From positions 806,001 to 870,000 of the forward strand of contig NZ_AP023439.1 of the NCBI RefSeq assembly GCF_014701095.1: a stretch of DNA of 64,000 nucleotides. Reading direction: 5' to 3'. The stretch's first letter is position 1. Each line of letters opens with the position of its first letter. The notes under the pieces are model-generated. The model was given only the letters and a program-made list of their open reading frames with translations. It did not search any database and was not told where the DNA came from. A program made the position numbers and the translations under genes. Source of the DNA: Streptomyces tuirus. GTDB taxonomy: Bacteria > Actinomycetota > Actinomycetes > Streptomycetales > Streptomycetaceae. Positions 16,831 through 25,997 of this stretch are shown here, in pieces.

Positions 16831-17352
16831 ATGACGGCGACCGAGGGGCTGCTCGTCCCGCCCGGCCAGGGCCGGATCATGCAGACCCCCGCACAGCACG
16901 TCACCTTCAAGGTGACCGGCACGTACTCGCGTGTGGCCTCCACGTTCGAGGTGGTCGTGCCGCCGGGCTTCGACGTCGGCGCCCATGTGCACACGCGCAG
17001 CGAGGAGTTGTTCTACGTGCTCGAGGGCGAGCTGGACGTCCTCGCGTTCGAGCCGCGGATCCGCACGCCCGACCGCTGGCAGAGGTGGGAGTCCGCCTCG
17101 GGCAACCGGGTGGTGCGGGCGACTCCGGGGACGGTGATCGTCGTACCCCCGGGGTGCCCGCACGCCTTCGCCAACCCGACGGACACCCCGGCCAAGCTGT
17201 TCTTCCAGGCGAGCCCGCCGCCGGACCACGAGCGGTACTTCGAGGAACTGCTGGAGATCCTCGACGGCGGGGGCCCGCCGGACCAGGCGGCGATCCGGGA
17301 ACTGCGGGCGCGCTATGACATCGAGCAGCTGACGCCGCTCCGACACCGTTAG
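16831..17352 (+). CDS. cupin-domain protein of the rppA cluster
   Basis: This is a 173-residue single-domain cupin. Motif 1 is [20 protein letters not shown] near residue 50 (two His and Glu for a metal); motif 2 is [20 protein letters not shown] near residue 105. It starts 7 bp after the P450 remnant, so it is co-transcribed with rppA. Cupins in this position accompany flaviolin-type clusters, where they are thought to act on the tetrahydroxynaphthalene/flaviolin quinone step. Its TAG stop overlaps the TAA of the convergent acyl-CoA dehydrogenase gene. Confidence 0.87.
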   Translation: MTATEGLLVPPGQGRIMQTPAQHVTFKVTGTYSRVASTFEVVVPPGFDVGAHVHTRSEELFYVLEGELDVLAFEPRIRTPDRWQRWESASGNRVVRATPGTVIVVPPGCPHAFANPTDTPAKLFFQASPPPDHERYFEELLEILDGGGPPDQAAIRELRARYDIEQLTPLRHR

Positions 17353-18575
17353 CGGATCGGCACACCGGCGAGGGTGCGGGCGATGACCAGGCGCTGGATC
17401 TCGCTCGTGCCCTCGAAGATGGTGTAAATGGCCGCGTCGCGGTGCATCCGCTCGACGGGGTACTCCCGGGTGTAGCCGTTGCCGCCGAGGATCTGGATCG
17501 CCTGGCCCGTGACCTTCTTGGCCGTCTCGCTCGCGAACAGCTTGGACATCGAGCCCTCGGCCGCCGTGAACGGCTTGCCGTTGACCGCCATCCAGGACGC
17601 GCGCCACACCAGCAGCCGGGCCGCGTCGATGGACGTCCGCATGTCCGCCAGCTGGAAGGCGACACCCTGGTTGTCGATGATCGGCCGACCGAACTGCTCC
17701 CTGGTCGTGGCGTAGTCGAGGGCGACCTCGTAGGCGGCCCGGGCGGTGCCGACCGCCATGGCGCCGACCGCCGGGCGGGAGGCCTCGAACGTGGCCATGG
17801 CCGCGTTCTTCACCCTCTCCCCACCCTGCTTCGCCTTCTCCCGCGCGCGGGCCAGCCGCTCGTCCAGCTTCTCCTTGCCGCCGAGCAGGCAGGAGCCGGG
17901 AACGCGCACGTTGTCGAGGATGACCTCGGCGGTGTGCGAGGCGCGGATGCCGTGCTTCTTGAACTTCTGCCCCTGGGCGAGCCCCGGCGTACCCGGCGGG
18001 ACGATGAAGGAGGCGTGCCCCTTCGAGCCGAGCTCGGCGTCGACGACCGCGACGACGACGTGGACGTTGGCGATGCCGCCGTTGGTCGCCCAGGTCTTGG
18101 TGCCGTTGAGCACCCACTCGTCCTTGGCCTCGTCGTACACGGCCCGGGTGCGCATGGAGGCCACGTCGGAGCCGGCGTCGGGCTCGGAGGAGCAGAACGC
18201 GGCGACCTTGACGTCGTTGGCGTCGCCGTACATCTGGGGGATCCAGGTGCCGATCTGCTCCTCGGTGCCGTTGGCGAGGACGCCCACGGCGGCGAGGCCG
18301 GTGCCGACGATGGACAGGGCGATGCCCGCGTCGCCCCAGAACAGCTCCTCCATCGCCATGGGGATGCCGAGTCCGGTCGCGTCGAAGTACTGCTGGGCGT
18401 AGAAGTCCAGGGAGTAGATGCCGACCTTGGCGGCTTCCTGGATGACCGGCCAGGGAGTCTCCTCACGCTCGTCCCATTCGGCGGCCGCGGGGCGGATCAC
18501 ATCGGCCGCGAAGCCGTGCAGCCAGTCCCGGACCTCCTTCTGTTCGTCGTTGAGCTCCATGGTGAACTCGGCCAT
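17349..18575 (-). CDS. acyl-CoA dehydrogenase family protein
   Basis: From ATG 18575 (GGAGGGG five bases upstream) the enzyme is 408 residues. FAAD-binding signatures include [20 protein letters not shown] near residue 130 and [20 protein letters not shown]. The C-terminus has [20 protein letters not shown] and [18 protein letters not shown], where the catalytic base is expected. A charged stretch [20 protein letters not shown] around residue 235 is an extra helix absent from short-chain enzymes. It oxidises an acyl-CoA to the enoyl-CoA and reduces ETF. It is divergent from a TetR gene with palindromes between, so control by that regulator is likely. Confidence 0.9.
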   Translation of the reverse strand: MAEFTMELNDEQKEVRDWLHGFAADVIRPAAAEWDEREETPWPVIQEAAKVGIYSLDFYAQQYFDATGLGIPMAMEELFWGDAGIALSIVGTGLAAVGVLANGTEEQIGTWIPQMYGDANDVKVAAFCSSEPDAGSDVASMRTRAVYDEAKDEWVLNGTKTWATNGGIANVHVVVAVVDAELGSKGHASFIVPPGTPGLAQGQKFKKHGIRASHTAEVILDNVRVPGSCLLGGKEKLDERLARAREKAKQGGERVKNAAMATFEASRPAVGAMAVGTARAAYEVALDYATTREQFGRPIIDNQGVAFQLADMRTSIDAARLLVWRASWMAVNGKPFTAAEGSMSKLFASETAKKVTGQAIQILGGNGYTREYPVERMHRDAAIYTIFEGTSEIQRLVIARTLAGVPIR

Positions 18576-18602
18576 GTCGTCCCCTCCAGCGGCACACATG
18601 CA

Positions 18603-18633
18603 TGTTACTTGCGGTAACAGCAGTCTGTTACCG
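18603..18633. promoter_or_regulatory. overlapping palindromes, probable TetR operator
   Basis: TGTTAC (18603-18608), GTAACA (18614-18619) and TGTTAC (18626-18631) form two overlapping inverted repeats. The right pair extends to 8-bp arms CGGTAACA and TGTTACCG around a 6-bp spacer. It lies 28 bp upstream of the acyl-CoA dehydrogenase start and in front of the divergent tetR gene. Confidence 0.7.
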
Positions 18634-18657
18634 ACGGGTAGTGGAAGTCAACTCCTA

Positions 18658-18669
18658 CCGACCGGTCGG
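18658..18669. promoter_or_regulatory. second palindrome in the tetR/acyl-CoA dehydrogenase intergenic region
   Basis: CCGACCGGTCGG is a perfect 12-bp palindrome 25 bp from the first site and 79 bp before the tetR start. It may be a second operator or an unrelated GC palindrome. Confidence 0.45.
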
Positions 18670-18747
18670 CACCCGTTCGGTGTCCTGGGCATGCTTCAGT
18701 GCTAGTTTGCGCAGGCGTCATCGAAACAGCACGGGTGGGGAGAGACC

Positions 18748-19395
18748 ATGGACACCACGCAGCGGACCGATCAGCAACGGTCCGCCGACCGCCGCCGGCG
18801 TGAGCTGCTGGAGGCCGCCGACCGAGTGGTGCTGCGCGACGGCCCGCAGGCCTCGATGAACGCGATCGCGGCGGAAGCCGGCATCACCAAGCCGATTCTC
18901 TACCGCCACTTCGGCGACAAGGGCGGACTTTACGCGGCCCTTGCCATGCGACACACCGAGGCGCTGCTGGACTCGCTCCGGGCGGCGCTGGACGCGCCGG
19001 CGGACCGGCGGGAGCGGGTCGAGGCGACCCTGGACACCTACCTCACGGCGATCGAGCTGCGGCCCCAGGTGTACCGGTTCCTGATGCACCCGGCGGAGGG
19101 GAGCCAGCCCGGCGGCGACCAGGGGTTCGATGTCGGCAAGCACAGCGCGCCGTTGCTGCGGCGGATGGGCGAGGAGCTGGCGCAGGTCATCGAGGAACGG
19201 CTGGATCTCGGACCGGGCGGGCAGCAGCTGGCGCGGGTGTGGGGGCACGGGATCGTCGGCATGATGCATGCGGCCGGGGACTGGTGGCTGGGGGAACGTC
19301 CCTGTTCCCGGGCGGAGTTGGTGCGGAGCCTGGCTGATCTTTTGTGGGGGCGGCTTGCGGCTGCGGGAGATCGGGTCGGGGGGCCGGGGTTCTGA
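18748..19395 (+). CDS. TetR/AcrR family transcriptional regulator
   Basis: The 215-residue regulator has an N-terminal HTH (RRRELLEAADRVVLRDGPQA, MNAIAAEAGITKPILYRHFG, residues about 17-65) and a helical ligand domain ending QLARVWGHGIVGMMHAAGDW and ADLLWGRL. The C-terminal pattern resembles regulators of fatty-acyl or lipid genes. GGGGAGA precedes ATG 18748. It lies opposite the acyl-CoA dehydrogenase gene across two palindromes, so repression of both genes with an acyl-CoA or fatty acid effector is inferred. Confidence 0.9.
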   Translation: MDTTQRTDQQRSADRRRRELLEAADRVVLRDGPQASMNAIAAEAGITKPILYRHFGDKGGLYAALAMRHTEALLDSLRAALDAPADRRERVEATLDTYLTAIELRPQVYRFLMHPAEGSQPGGDQGFDVGKHSAPLLRRMGEELAQVIEERLDLGPGGQQLARVWGHGIVGMMHAAGDWWLGERPCSRAELVRSLADLLWGRLAAAGDRVGGPGF

Positions 19396-19410
19396 CCGTC
19401 GTTCGTCGCG

Positions 19411-19456
19411 TGCGGGCCGGTGGGGGTTGTTCGCGCAGTTGCCCGCGCCCCTGAGG
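19411..19456. repeat. REP-like dispersed element, copy B
   Basis: This 46-bp block (TGCGGG ... TGGGGGTTGTTCGCGCAG ... CGCGCCCCTGAGG) matches 40541-40586 at about 39 of 46 positions. It lies in the convergent gap between tetR and the deformylase gene. Confidence 0.7.
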
Positions 19457-19463
19457 CGTTGCC

Positions 19464-19488
19464 GCCCGGGCGCTCCAAGAGCCCGGGC
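19464..19488. terminator. probable bidirectional hairpin terminator
   Basis: Two GCCCGGGC blocks (19464-19471 and 19481-19488) lie 9 nt apart between the converging tetR and deformylase genes. Each block is self-complementary, so they can pair with each other. There is no T-tract. Confidence 0.5.
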
Positions 19489-19514
19489 GCCCCGGTGCCC
19501 TGAGGCGATGGCGC

Positions 19515-20054
19515 TCAGGGGTTCCAAGAAGCCCGGGCCACTTGCCGCATCAGCTTGCGGTGGCGCCAGCCCGTGAGATGGTCCGCGTAGATCCGGCCCT
19601 CCAGGTGGTCGCACTCGTGCTGCAGGCAGCGGGCGAAGAAGCCCGTGCCGTGGACCGTGACGGGGTCGCCGGTCATCGTGAAGCCCTCGACGACCGCGTG
19701 GTCGTGGCGTTCCGTGCCCGCTTCCAGGCCCGGCAGGGACAGGCAGCCCTCCGGGCCCCGGATCACCACGCCGTCCTTTTCGGCCAGGCGGGGATTGATC
19801 ACATGGCCCACGTGCCGGACGTTCTCGTCGTCGGGGCAGTCGTAGACGAACACCCGCAGGGACTCGCCGACCTGGTTGGCGGCGAGTCCGACGCCCTGGG
19901 CGGCGTACATCGTCGCGAACAAGTCCTCGACGAGCCGGGCCAGTTCGGGGCCGAAGTCGGTGACCTCCGCGCAGGGGGTGTGCAGGAGCGGATCGCCGTG
20001 CAGGGTGAGGGGTCTCACGCGGCCGTGGGCGCCGGGGATGGAGCTCTGTCGCAT
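19515..20054 (-). CDS. def: peptide deformylase
   Basis: The 179-residue enzyme carries the three deformylase motifs: GVGLAANQ near residue 53, EGCLSLPG near residue 105 (metal Cys) and QHECDHLEG near residue 150 (two metal His and catalytic Glu). It removes the formyl group from nascent protein N-termini in the cytosol. I take ATG 20054 (MRQSSIPGAHGRVRPLTLHG) because homologues start there, although its ribosome site is weak. An upstream in-frame ATG at 20114 would add 20 residues. The second metal motif has Cys where most have a small residue (HECDH). Confidence 0.92.
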   Translation of the reverse strand: MRQSSIPGAHGRVRPLTLHGDPLLHTPCAEVTDFGPELARLVEDLFATMYAAQGVGLAANQVGESLRVFVYDCPDDENVRHVGHVINPRLAEKDGVVIRGPEGCLSLPGLEAGTERHDHAVVEGFTMTGDPVTVHGTGFFARCLQHECDHLEGRIYADHLTGWRHRKLMRQVARASWNP

Positions 20055-20212
20055 GGCGGCAAGAGTAAGGTCCTGTCGGTCCGCGTCTCCCACACGAGTT
20101 CGCCACAGTGCCACGGTTCGGGAGTGCGAATGGATCTCGATAGGCTGAGGTCCACACCACGTGGCCGTCAGGCTTCAGGGCGCGGCGCGTACGCAAGGAG
20201 GATCGAGAACTG

Positions 20213-21451
20213 ATGGCAGGCAACTCGGACCCGCTCTCGCCGCGGGCCAAGCTGGCCGTGACCGCGGGCAAGGCGGTCGCGGCGGCATCACGCGCCGCAG
20301 GGCGCGGCAGCGGTTCGGTGATCGGCGGCCGGGTCGCGCTGAAACTCGACCCCGACCTCCTCGCCCGGCTCGCCCAGAACCTGGACGTGATCCTGGTCTC
20401 CGCGACGAACGGCAAGACCACCACGACCCGGCTCATCGCCGAGGCACTGCGCGCGGCGGGCCCCGTCGTCTCCAACGCGCTCGGCGCCAACATGCCGGCC
20501 GGCATCACCTCGGCCCTCGCCGGCAGCTCCGACGCCCGCTACGGCGTCATCGAGGTCGACGAGAAGTACCTGGCAGGCGTCGCCCGGGACACCGCCCCGA
20601 AGTGCATCGCCCTGCTCAACCTCTCGCGCGACCAGCTCGACCGGGCCGCCGAGACCCGTATGCTCGCCGAGAACTGGCGGGAGGGACTCGCGGGTTCCAA
20701 GGCCGTGGTCGTGGCCAACTGCGACGACCCGCTGGTGGTGTGGGCGGCGTCGTCCTCCCCCAATGTGATCTGGGTCGCAGCCGGCCAGATGTGGAAGGAC
20801 GACGCCTGGTCCTGCCCGTCGTGCGGTGGCGTCATGCAGCGCCCGGGCGACGACTGGTTCTGCGGCGAGTGCGGCTTCCGCCGTCCCACGCCGAGCTGGG
20901 CGCTCTCCAACGACCACGTCCTCGACCCGCACGGCTCGGCCTGGCCGATCCACCTCCAGCTGCCCGGCCGCGCCAACAAGGCCAACGCCGCCTCCTCGGC
21001 CGCCGTCGCCGCCGTGTTCGGCGTGCCGCCGCAGGTCGCGCTGGAGCGCATGTACCAGGTGCAGGCGGTGGCCGGGCGCTACGACGTCGTCCAGTTCCAG
21101 GGCCGTGACCTGCGACTGCTGCTCGCGAAGAACCCGGCCGGCTGGCTGGAGACGTTCTCCCTGATCGACCCGCCGCCCACGCCGGTCATCCTCTCCGTGA
21201 ACGCGCGCGGCGCCGACGGCACCGACACCTCCTGGCTGTGGGACGTTGACTACACGCGCCTGACCGGCCACCCGATCTGCGTCGTCGGCGACCGGCGACT
21301 GGACCTGGCGGTGCGCCTGGAGGTCGCCGACCAGCACTTCCAGGTCTACGACAACCTCGACCAGGCCGTGGCGGCGTGTCCGCCGGGGCGCATCGAGGTC
21401 ATCGCCAACTACACGGCGTTCCAGGACCTGCGCCGCCGCGTCGGCAACTGA
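20213..21451 (+). CDS. murT: lipid II isoglutaminyl synthase, Mur-ligase subunit MurT
   Basis: This is a 412-residue Mur-ligase-family protein. ATP loop is SATNGKTTTTRLIAEALRAA near residue 62. A four-Cys zinc ribbon lies between CPSCGG and FCGECGF (residues about 202-225). The C-terminal DUF1727 domain contains NPAGWLETFSLI. With GatD it amidates the alpha-carboxyl of D-Glu in lipid II to D-isoglutamine, at the inner membrane face. The start ATG follows GGAGG. GatD begins 23 bp downstream, so the two subunits are made together. Confidence 0.95.
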   Translation: MAGNSDPLSPRAKLAVTAGKAVAAASRAAGRGSGSVIGGRVALKLDPDLLARLAQNLDVILVSATNGKTTTTRLIAEALRAAGPVVSNALGANMPAGITSALAGSSDARYGVIEVDEKYLAGVARDTAPKCIALLNLSRDQLDRAAETRMLAENWREGLAGSKAVVVANCDDPLVVWAASSSPNVIWVAAGQMWKDDAWSCPSCGGVMQRPGDDWFCGECGFRRPTPSWALSNDHVLDPHGSAWPIHLQLPGRANKANAASSAAVAAVFGVPPQVALERMYQVQAVAGRYDVVQFQGRDLRLLLAKNPAGWLETFSLIDPPPTPVILSVNARGADGTDTSWLWDVDYTRLTGHPICVVGDRRLDLAVRLEVADQHFQVYDNLDQAVAACPPGRIEVIANYTAFQDLRRRVGN

Positions 21452-21474
21452 GCACGAGACGTCAGGGGACTTTT

Positions 21475-22203
21475 GTGAGCGACAACCAACTGCGGGTCGT
21501 CTGGATCTATCCCGACCTGCTCAGCACCTACGGCGACCAGGGCAACGTCCTCGTCGTGGAGCGCCGGGCGCGCCAGCGCCGCCTGGACGTGGCCCGGCTG
21601 GACGTGCGTAGCGACCAGCCGATCCCGACCTCCGGCGACATCTACCTGATCGGCGGCGGCGAGGACCGGCCGCAGCGGCTCGCCGCCGAGCGGCTGCGCC
21701 GGGACGGCGGACTGCAGCGGGCCGTGGAGAACGGCGCCATCGTGTTCTCGGTGTGCGCCGGCTACCAGATCCTCGGGCACGAGTTCATCAACGACCTCGG
21801 CCAGCGCGAGCCCGGCCTCGGTCTGCTGGACGTGGTGTCGACGCGCGGCGAGGGCGCGCGGTGCGTCGGTGACGTGCTGGGCGACGTCGACGCCCGCCTC
21901 GGCCTGCCCCCGCTGACCGGCTTCGAGAACCACCAGGGCGTCACCCACCTCGGCCCCACCGCCCGCCCGCTCGCCCAGGTGCGCTTCGGCAACGGCAACG
22001 GCACGGGCGACGGCACGGAGGGCGCGTACAACGACACCGTCTTCGGCACGTACATGCACGGGCCGGTGCTCGCGCGCAACCCGCTGATCGCGGACCTGCT
22101 GCTGAAGCTGGCCCTCGACGTCAACGCGCTGCCGCCGACCGACGACCAGTGGTACGAGGCCCTCCGCAACGAACGCATCGCGGCTGCTCAGCAGCCTGCC
22201 TGA
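21475..22203 (+). CDS. gatD: lipid II isoglutaminyl synthase, glutamine amidotransferase subunit GatD
   Basis: From GTG 21475 the protein is 242 residues, a class I glutaminase (CobB/CobQ-like). The nucleophile is Cys94 in FSVCAGYQILG and the partner His195 in YMHGPVLARNP. It feeds ammonia from glutamine to MurT. The length and residue positions match the known GatD, which supports the GTG start over an upstream alternative at 21376 that overlaps murT. A short Gly/Asn-rich insert GNGNGTGDGTEG sits before the His loop. Confidence 0.95.
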   Translation: MSDNQLRVVWIYPDLLSTYGDQGNVLVVERRARQRRLDVARLDVRSDQPIPTSGDIYLIGGGEDRPQRLAAERLRRDGGLQRAVENGAIVFSVCAGYQILGHEFINDLGQREPGLGLLDVVSTRGEGARCVGDVLGDVDARLGLPPLTGFENHQGVTHLGPTARPLAQVRFGNGNGTGDGTEGAYNDTVFGTYMHGPVLARNPLIADLLLKLALDVNALPPTDDQWYEALRNERIAAAQQPA

Positions 22204-22406
22204 CCGCGTCCGGGCAGCGTGCAGCGAGCACGCGTCAACCTGCTGGTCAACAGCCCGTCTGTCGGGCCATCCGCACAGGTGAGCGGGGTCGTCCAGCAGG
22301 CGGACGCGTGCTTCGGTCCGGGCCCTCGATGCCGCTAGGGTGGCGGGGATTCCAGCCGGACAACGTGGTCCGGTCCCCGGCCCACGTTGAGAAGGTATTT
22401 CGGGCT

Positions 22407-23432
22407 ATGCGCATTGGTGTCCTCACGTCCGGCGGCGACTGCCCCGGCCTGAACGCCGTCATCCGGTCCGTCGTGCACCGTGCCGTCGTCGACCACGGCG
22501 ACGAGGTCATCGGCTTCCGGGACGGCTGGAAGGGCCTCCTGGAGTGCGACTACCTCAAGCTCGACCTCGACGCGGTGGGTGGCATCCTCGCCCGCGGCGG
22601 CACGATTCTCGGGTCCTCCCGGGTCCAGCCCTCCCATCTGCGGGACGGTGTGGAGCGGGCCAGGGGCCATGTCGAGGAGCTCGGCCTCGACGCGATCATC
22701 CCCATCGGCGGCGAGGGCACGCTCAAGGCCGCCCGGCTGATGTCGGACAGTGGTCTGCCCGTCGTGGGCGTGCCGAAGACCATCGACAACGACATCGCGG
22801 TCACGGACGTCACCTTCGGCTTCGACACGGCCGTGGGTGTGGCGACCGAGGCCCTGGACCGGCTGAAGACCACCGCCGAGTCCCACCAGCGGGTCCTGGT
22901 CGTCGAGGTCATGGGCCGGCACACCGGCTGGATCGCGCTGCACTCCGGCATGGCGGCCGGCGCGCACGCCATCGTGGTGCCCGAGCGGCCCTTCGACATA
23001 GAGGAGCTGACCCGCCGGGTCGGCGAGCGGTTCGAGGCGGGCAAGCGCTTCGCGATCGTGGTGGCGGCGGAGGGGGCGAAGCCTCGCGCCGGGAGCATGG
23101 AGTTCGACGAGGGCGGCAAGGACATCTACGGGCACGAGCGGTTCGCCGGGATCGCCCGGCAGCTGTCCGTGGAGCTGGAGGGACGGCTGGGGAAGGAAGC
23201 CCGGCCGGTGATCCTCGGGCATGTGCAGCGGGGCGGCACGCCGACCGCCTACGACCGGGTGCTGGCCACGCGGTTCGGGTGGCATGCGGTGGAGGCCGTG
23301 CACCGCGGAGAGTTCGGGCAGATGACGGCGCTGCGCGGGACCGACATAGTGATGGTGTCGTTGGCCGAGGCCGTCAAGACGCTGAAGACCGTGCCGGACG
23401 AGCGGTACGCCGAGGCGGAGACCGTTCTCTGA
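22407..23432 (+). CDS. pfkA: ATP-dependent 6-phosphofructokinase
   Basis: The 341-residue enzyme starts at ATG 22407 after GAGAAGG. Motifs: GGDCPGLNAVIRSV (nucleotide loop), IGGEGTLKAARL (the position after GGE/D is Gly, the ATP type rather than the pyrophosphate type), PKTIDNDI (catalytic Asp loop) and MGRHTGWIAL. It phosphorylates fructose 6-phosphate in glycolysis, in the cytosol. GGE replaces the usual GGD at the nucleotide loop, a conservative change. Actinomycetes carry several paralogues, so this may not be the main one. A strong hairpin terminator follows. Confidence 0.93.
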   Translation: MRIGVLTSGGDCPGLNAVIRSVVHRAVVDHGDEVIGFRDGWKGLLECDYLKLDLDAVGGILARGGTILGSSRVQPSHLRDGVERARGHVEELGLDAIIPIGGEGTLKAARLMSDSGLPVVGVPKTIDNDIAVTDVTFGFDTAVGVATEALDRLKTTAESHQRVLVVEVMGRHTGWIALHSGMAAGAHAIVVPERPFDIEELTRRVGERFEAGKRFAIVVAAEGAKPRAGSMEFDEGGKDIYGHERFAGIARQLSVELEGRLGKEARPVILGHVQRGGTPTAYDRVLATRFGWHAVEAVHRGEFGQMTALRGTDIVMVSLAEAVKTLKTVPDERYAEAETVL

Positions 23433-23451
23433 GGTTGCCGTAGTCACCGCC

Positions 23452-23489
23452 GAACCGCCCCCGGTCGTAGCCGCGACCGGGGGCGGTTC
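23452..23489 (+). terminator. strong hairpin terminator after pfkA
   Basis: Perfect 16-bp arms GAACCGCCCCCGGTCG and CGACCGGGGGCGGTTC enclose a 6-nt loop, 20 bp after the pfkA stop, followed by TACTCTT. Confidence 0.85.
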
Positions 23490-23544
23490 TACTCTTGTGG
23501 GCGGACAACTTGCTGCACACCCCCACGAAACAGGAGCCGGCGGA

Positions 23545-24495
23545 ATGGATCACAGCGGGCACGGCATGACCATGGATCTGCCGCCGTTCACGCTGGGGCG
23601 AGGGCTGGAGTGGTCCACGGACCCGTTTTTCCTCATCGCCTGTCTCACCGGGCTCGCCCTGTATGGGTGGGGCGTCGTGCGGCTAGTCCGGCGCGGGGAC
23701 AAGTGGCCCGTGGGGCGGACGGTCGCCTTCACCATCGGCGTGCTGAGCGTCGTGCTCATGATGTGCACCCGGCTGAACGACTACGGCATGGTCATGTTCA
23801 GCGTGCACATGGTGCAGCACATGGTCATCAGCATGGTGTCGCCCATCCTCATCCTGCTCGGCGCGCCGATCACGCTGGCGCTGCGGGCGCTGCCGCCGGC
23901 GGGGCGGGGACGCAAGGGGCCGCGTGAGCTGCTGCTGATGTTCCTGCACAGCCGGTACATGCGGATCGTCACGCACCCGGCGTTCACGATCCCGCTGTTC
24001 ATCGCGAGCCTGTACGGGCTGTACTTCACGCCCCTCTTCGACACCCTGATGGGCTCCAAGGCGGGCCACATCGCGATGATGGTGCACTTCCTCGCCGTCG
24101 GCCTGGTGTTCTTCTGGCCGATCATGGGCGTCGACCCGGGCCCGCACCGCCCCGGCTACCTGATGCGGATGCTGGAGCTGTTCGCGGGCATGCCGTTCCA
24201 CGCGTTCTTCGGGATCGCGCTGATGATGGCGTCCGAGCCGATGGTCGAGACGTTCAAGAACCCGCCCGGCTCGCTCGGCATCGAGGCGCTGTCCGATCAG
24301 AACGCGGCGGGCGGCATCGCCTGGGCGTTCAGTGAGATCCCCTCCGTGCTGGTACTGGTGGCCCTGCTGTTCCAGTGGTACGCCTCGGACCAGCGGCAGG
24401 CCAGGCGCACGGACCGGGCCGCCGAGCGCGACGGGGACAAGGAACTGGAGGCGTACAACGCCTATCTGGCCTCGCTGAACACGCAGGGGCGCTGA
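23545..24495 (+). CDS. cytochrome c oxidase assembly protein (CtaG, caa3 type)
   Basis: From ATG 23545 (AGGAG upstream) the protein is 316 residues with about seven membrane helices. The family pattern is LNDYGMVMFSVHMVQHMVIS, HPAFTIPLFIASLYGLYFTP, MMVHFLAVGLVFFWPIMGVD and FAGMPFHAFFGIALMMAS, with conserved His pairs that could hold copper. A Met/His-rich N-terminus (MDHSGHGMTM) fits a metal role. CtaG helps insert copper into the terminal oxidase at the membrane. The C-terminus is charged and cytosolic. A small membrane protein follows 80 bp on. Confidence 0.9.
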   Translation: MDHSGHGMTMDLPPFTLGRGLEWSTDPFFLIACLTGLALYGWGVVRLVRRGDKWPVGRTVAFTIGVLSVVLMMCTRLNDYGMVMFSVHMVQHMVISMVSPILILLGAPITLALRALPPAGRGRKGPRELLLMFLHSRYMRIVTHPAFTIPLFIASLYGLYFTPLFDTLMGSKAGHIAMMVHFLAVGLVFFWPIMGVDPGPHRPGYLMRMLELFAGMPFHAFFGIALMMASEPMVETFKNPPGSLGIEALSDQNAAGGIAWAFSEIPSVLVLVALLFQWYASDQRQARRTDRAAERDGDKELEAYNAYLASLNTQGR

Positions 24496-24575
24496 AGACC
24501 TCTTCGGTACGGGCCGTGCGCGCCGGGCGTCCGCCGGGCACCATGGAGGGACCGAACCATGAGGAGGGTGTTGCG

Positions 24576-24755
24576 ATGCCCGGTTCCACGAACGGTTCCA
24601 ACTCTACGAAGACCATGGGAGCGCTCACACTGGGCGGGCTGGTCGTGGTGACGGCCTACACGGTGGCGCTCGGCAGCAACGGGTGGCTGTGGTTCGGCTG
24701 GGTCGTGCTGGGTCTGATCACGCTGGGACTGGTGGTCACCACGCGCAGCACCTGA
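24576..24755 (+). CDS. small one- or two-helix membrane protein, unknown
   Basis: This is a 59-residue protein from ATG 24576 (GAGGAGG ribosome site). After a Ser/Asn-rich start it has two hydrophobic stretches, GALTLGGLVVVTAYTVAL and WFGWVVLGLITLGLVV. It is conserved next to ctaG in Streptomyces by my recollection; its function is unknown and may be linked to oxidase assembly. Confidence 0.65.
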   Translation: MPGSTNGSNSTKTMGALTLGGLVVVTAYTVALGSNGWLWFGWVVLGLITLGLVVTTRST

Positions 24756-24782
24756 CCACTCCCCGGTCAGCCGGTGGGCGGC

Positions 24783-25997
24783 TCACTCCCCGGTCAGCCG
24801 CCCCGCCGAGTGTACGCCCGGCTGGTACTTCGGGAGCCGGACGGTGATCTTCATACCGGCTCCCGTGGCGGTCTCGATGACCAGCCCGTGGTCGTCGCCG
24901 TAGACCTGGCGGAGCCGGTCGTCGACGTTGGAGAGGCCGATGCCGCCCGAGGGGCTGACCTCGCGGGCGAGGATGCGGCGGAGCAGGCCGGGGTCCATGC
25001 CGGCGCCGTCGTCCTCGATGACGACGAGGGCCTCGGCGCCCGCGTCCTGGGCGGTGATCTGGATGTGGCACCTGCCGGAGGGCACGGCCTTGCCCTCCAG
25101 ACCGTGCTTGACGGCGTTCTCGACGAGCGGCTGCAGGCACAGGAACGGCAGGGTCACCGGCAGCACCTCCGGCGCTATCTGGAGGGTCACGGACAGGCGG
25201 TCGCCGAAGCGTGCCCGCACGAGTGCCAGGTAGTGGTCGATGGCGTGCAGCTCCTCGGCGAGGGTGGTGAAGTCGCCGTGCCGGCGGAACGAGTAGCGGG
25301 TGAAGTCGGCGAATTCCAGGAGCAGCTCGCGGGCGCGCTCGGGGTCGGTGCGGACGAACGAGGCGATCACCGCGAGCGAGTTGAAGATGAAGTGCGGGGA
25401 GATCTGGGCCCGCAGCGCCTTGATCTCGGCCTCGATGAGGCGGGTGCGGGACTGGTCGAGGTCGGCCAGTTCCAGCTGGACCGAGACCCAGCGGGCGACC
25501 TCGCCGGCGGCGCGGACGAGCACCGCCGACTCGCGGGGCGCGCAGGCGACGAGGGCGCCGTGGACACGGTCGTCGACGGTGAGCGGGGCGACGACCGCCC
25601 AGCGCACCGAGCAGTCGAGGCTGTCGCAGGTGAGCCGGAAGGCCTCGCCCCGGCCGGTCTCCAGGGAGTCCGCGAGGCGTTCCATGATCTCGCTGCGGTG
25701 GTGGGCGCCGTCTCCGTCCCAGACCAGGACCTGTCTCAGGTCGGTGAGACAGAGGGCGTCCGTGCCGAGCAGGGAGCGCAGTTTGCGGGCGGACTTGCGG
25801 GCGGTCTCCTCGGTCAGGCCGGATCGCAGCGGGGGCGCGGCGAGGGAGGCCGTGTGCAGGGTCTCGAAGGTGGCGTGCTCGACGGGGGTGCCGAGTCCGG
25901 CGAGGCTCTTGGCCCGGGCGGTGCGGCGGCCGAGCCAGACTCCGAGGGCGAGCACCGGGAGCACGGCGACGCACAGGCCGGCCAGGAACCCGCTCAT
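24783..25997 (-). CDS. LytS-type sensor histidine kinase
   Basis: The 404-residue kinase starts at ATG 25997, overlapping the symporter stop by 4 bp. One N-terminal membrane helix (FLAGLCVAVLPVLALGVWLG) is followed by a GAF-like sensor region (residues about 60-190). The LytS His_kinase domain has its phospho-acceptor in LRAQISPHFIFNSLAVIASF. The ATPase has LQPLVENAVKHGLE, DDGAGMD and GGIGLSNVDDRLRQ. With the LytTR regulator at 28085-28834 it forms a two-component system encoded around the transporter genes, implying that it senses or regulates the transported substrate. Confidence 0.9.
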   Translation of the reverse strand: MSGFLAGLCVAVLPVLALGVWLGRRTARAKSLAGLGTPVEHATFETLHTASLAAPPLRSGLTEETARKSARKLRSLLGTDALCLTDLRQVLVWDGDGAHHRSEIMERLADSLETGRGEAFRLTCDSLDCSVRWAVVAPLTVDDRVHGALVACAPRESAVLVRAAGEVARWVSVQLELADLDQSRTRLIEAEIKALRAQISPHFIFNSLAVIASFVRTDPERARELLLEFADFTRYSFRRHGDFTTLAEELHAIDHYLALVRARFGDRLSVTLQIAPEVLPVTLPFLCLQPLVENAVKHGLEGKAVPSGRCHIQITAQDAGAEALVVIEDDGAGMDPGLLRRILAREVSPSGGIGLSNVDDRLRQVYGDDHGLVIETATGAGMKITVRLPKYQPGVHSAGRLTGE

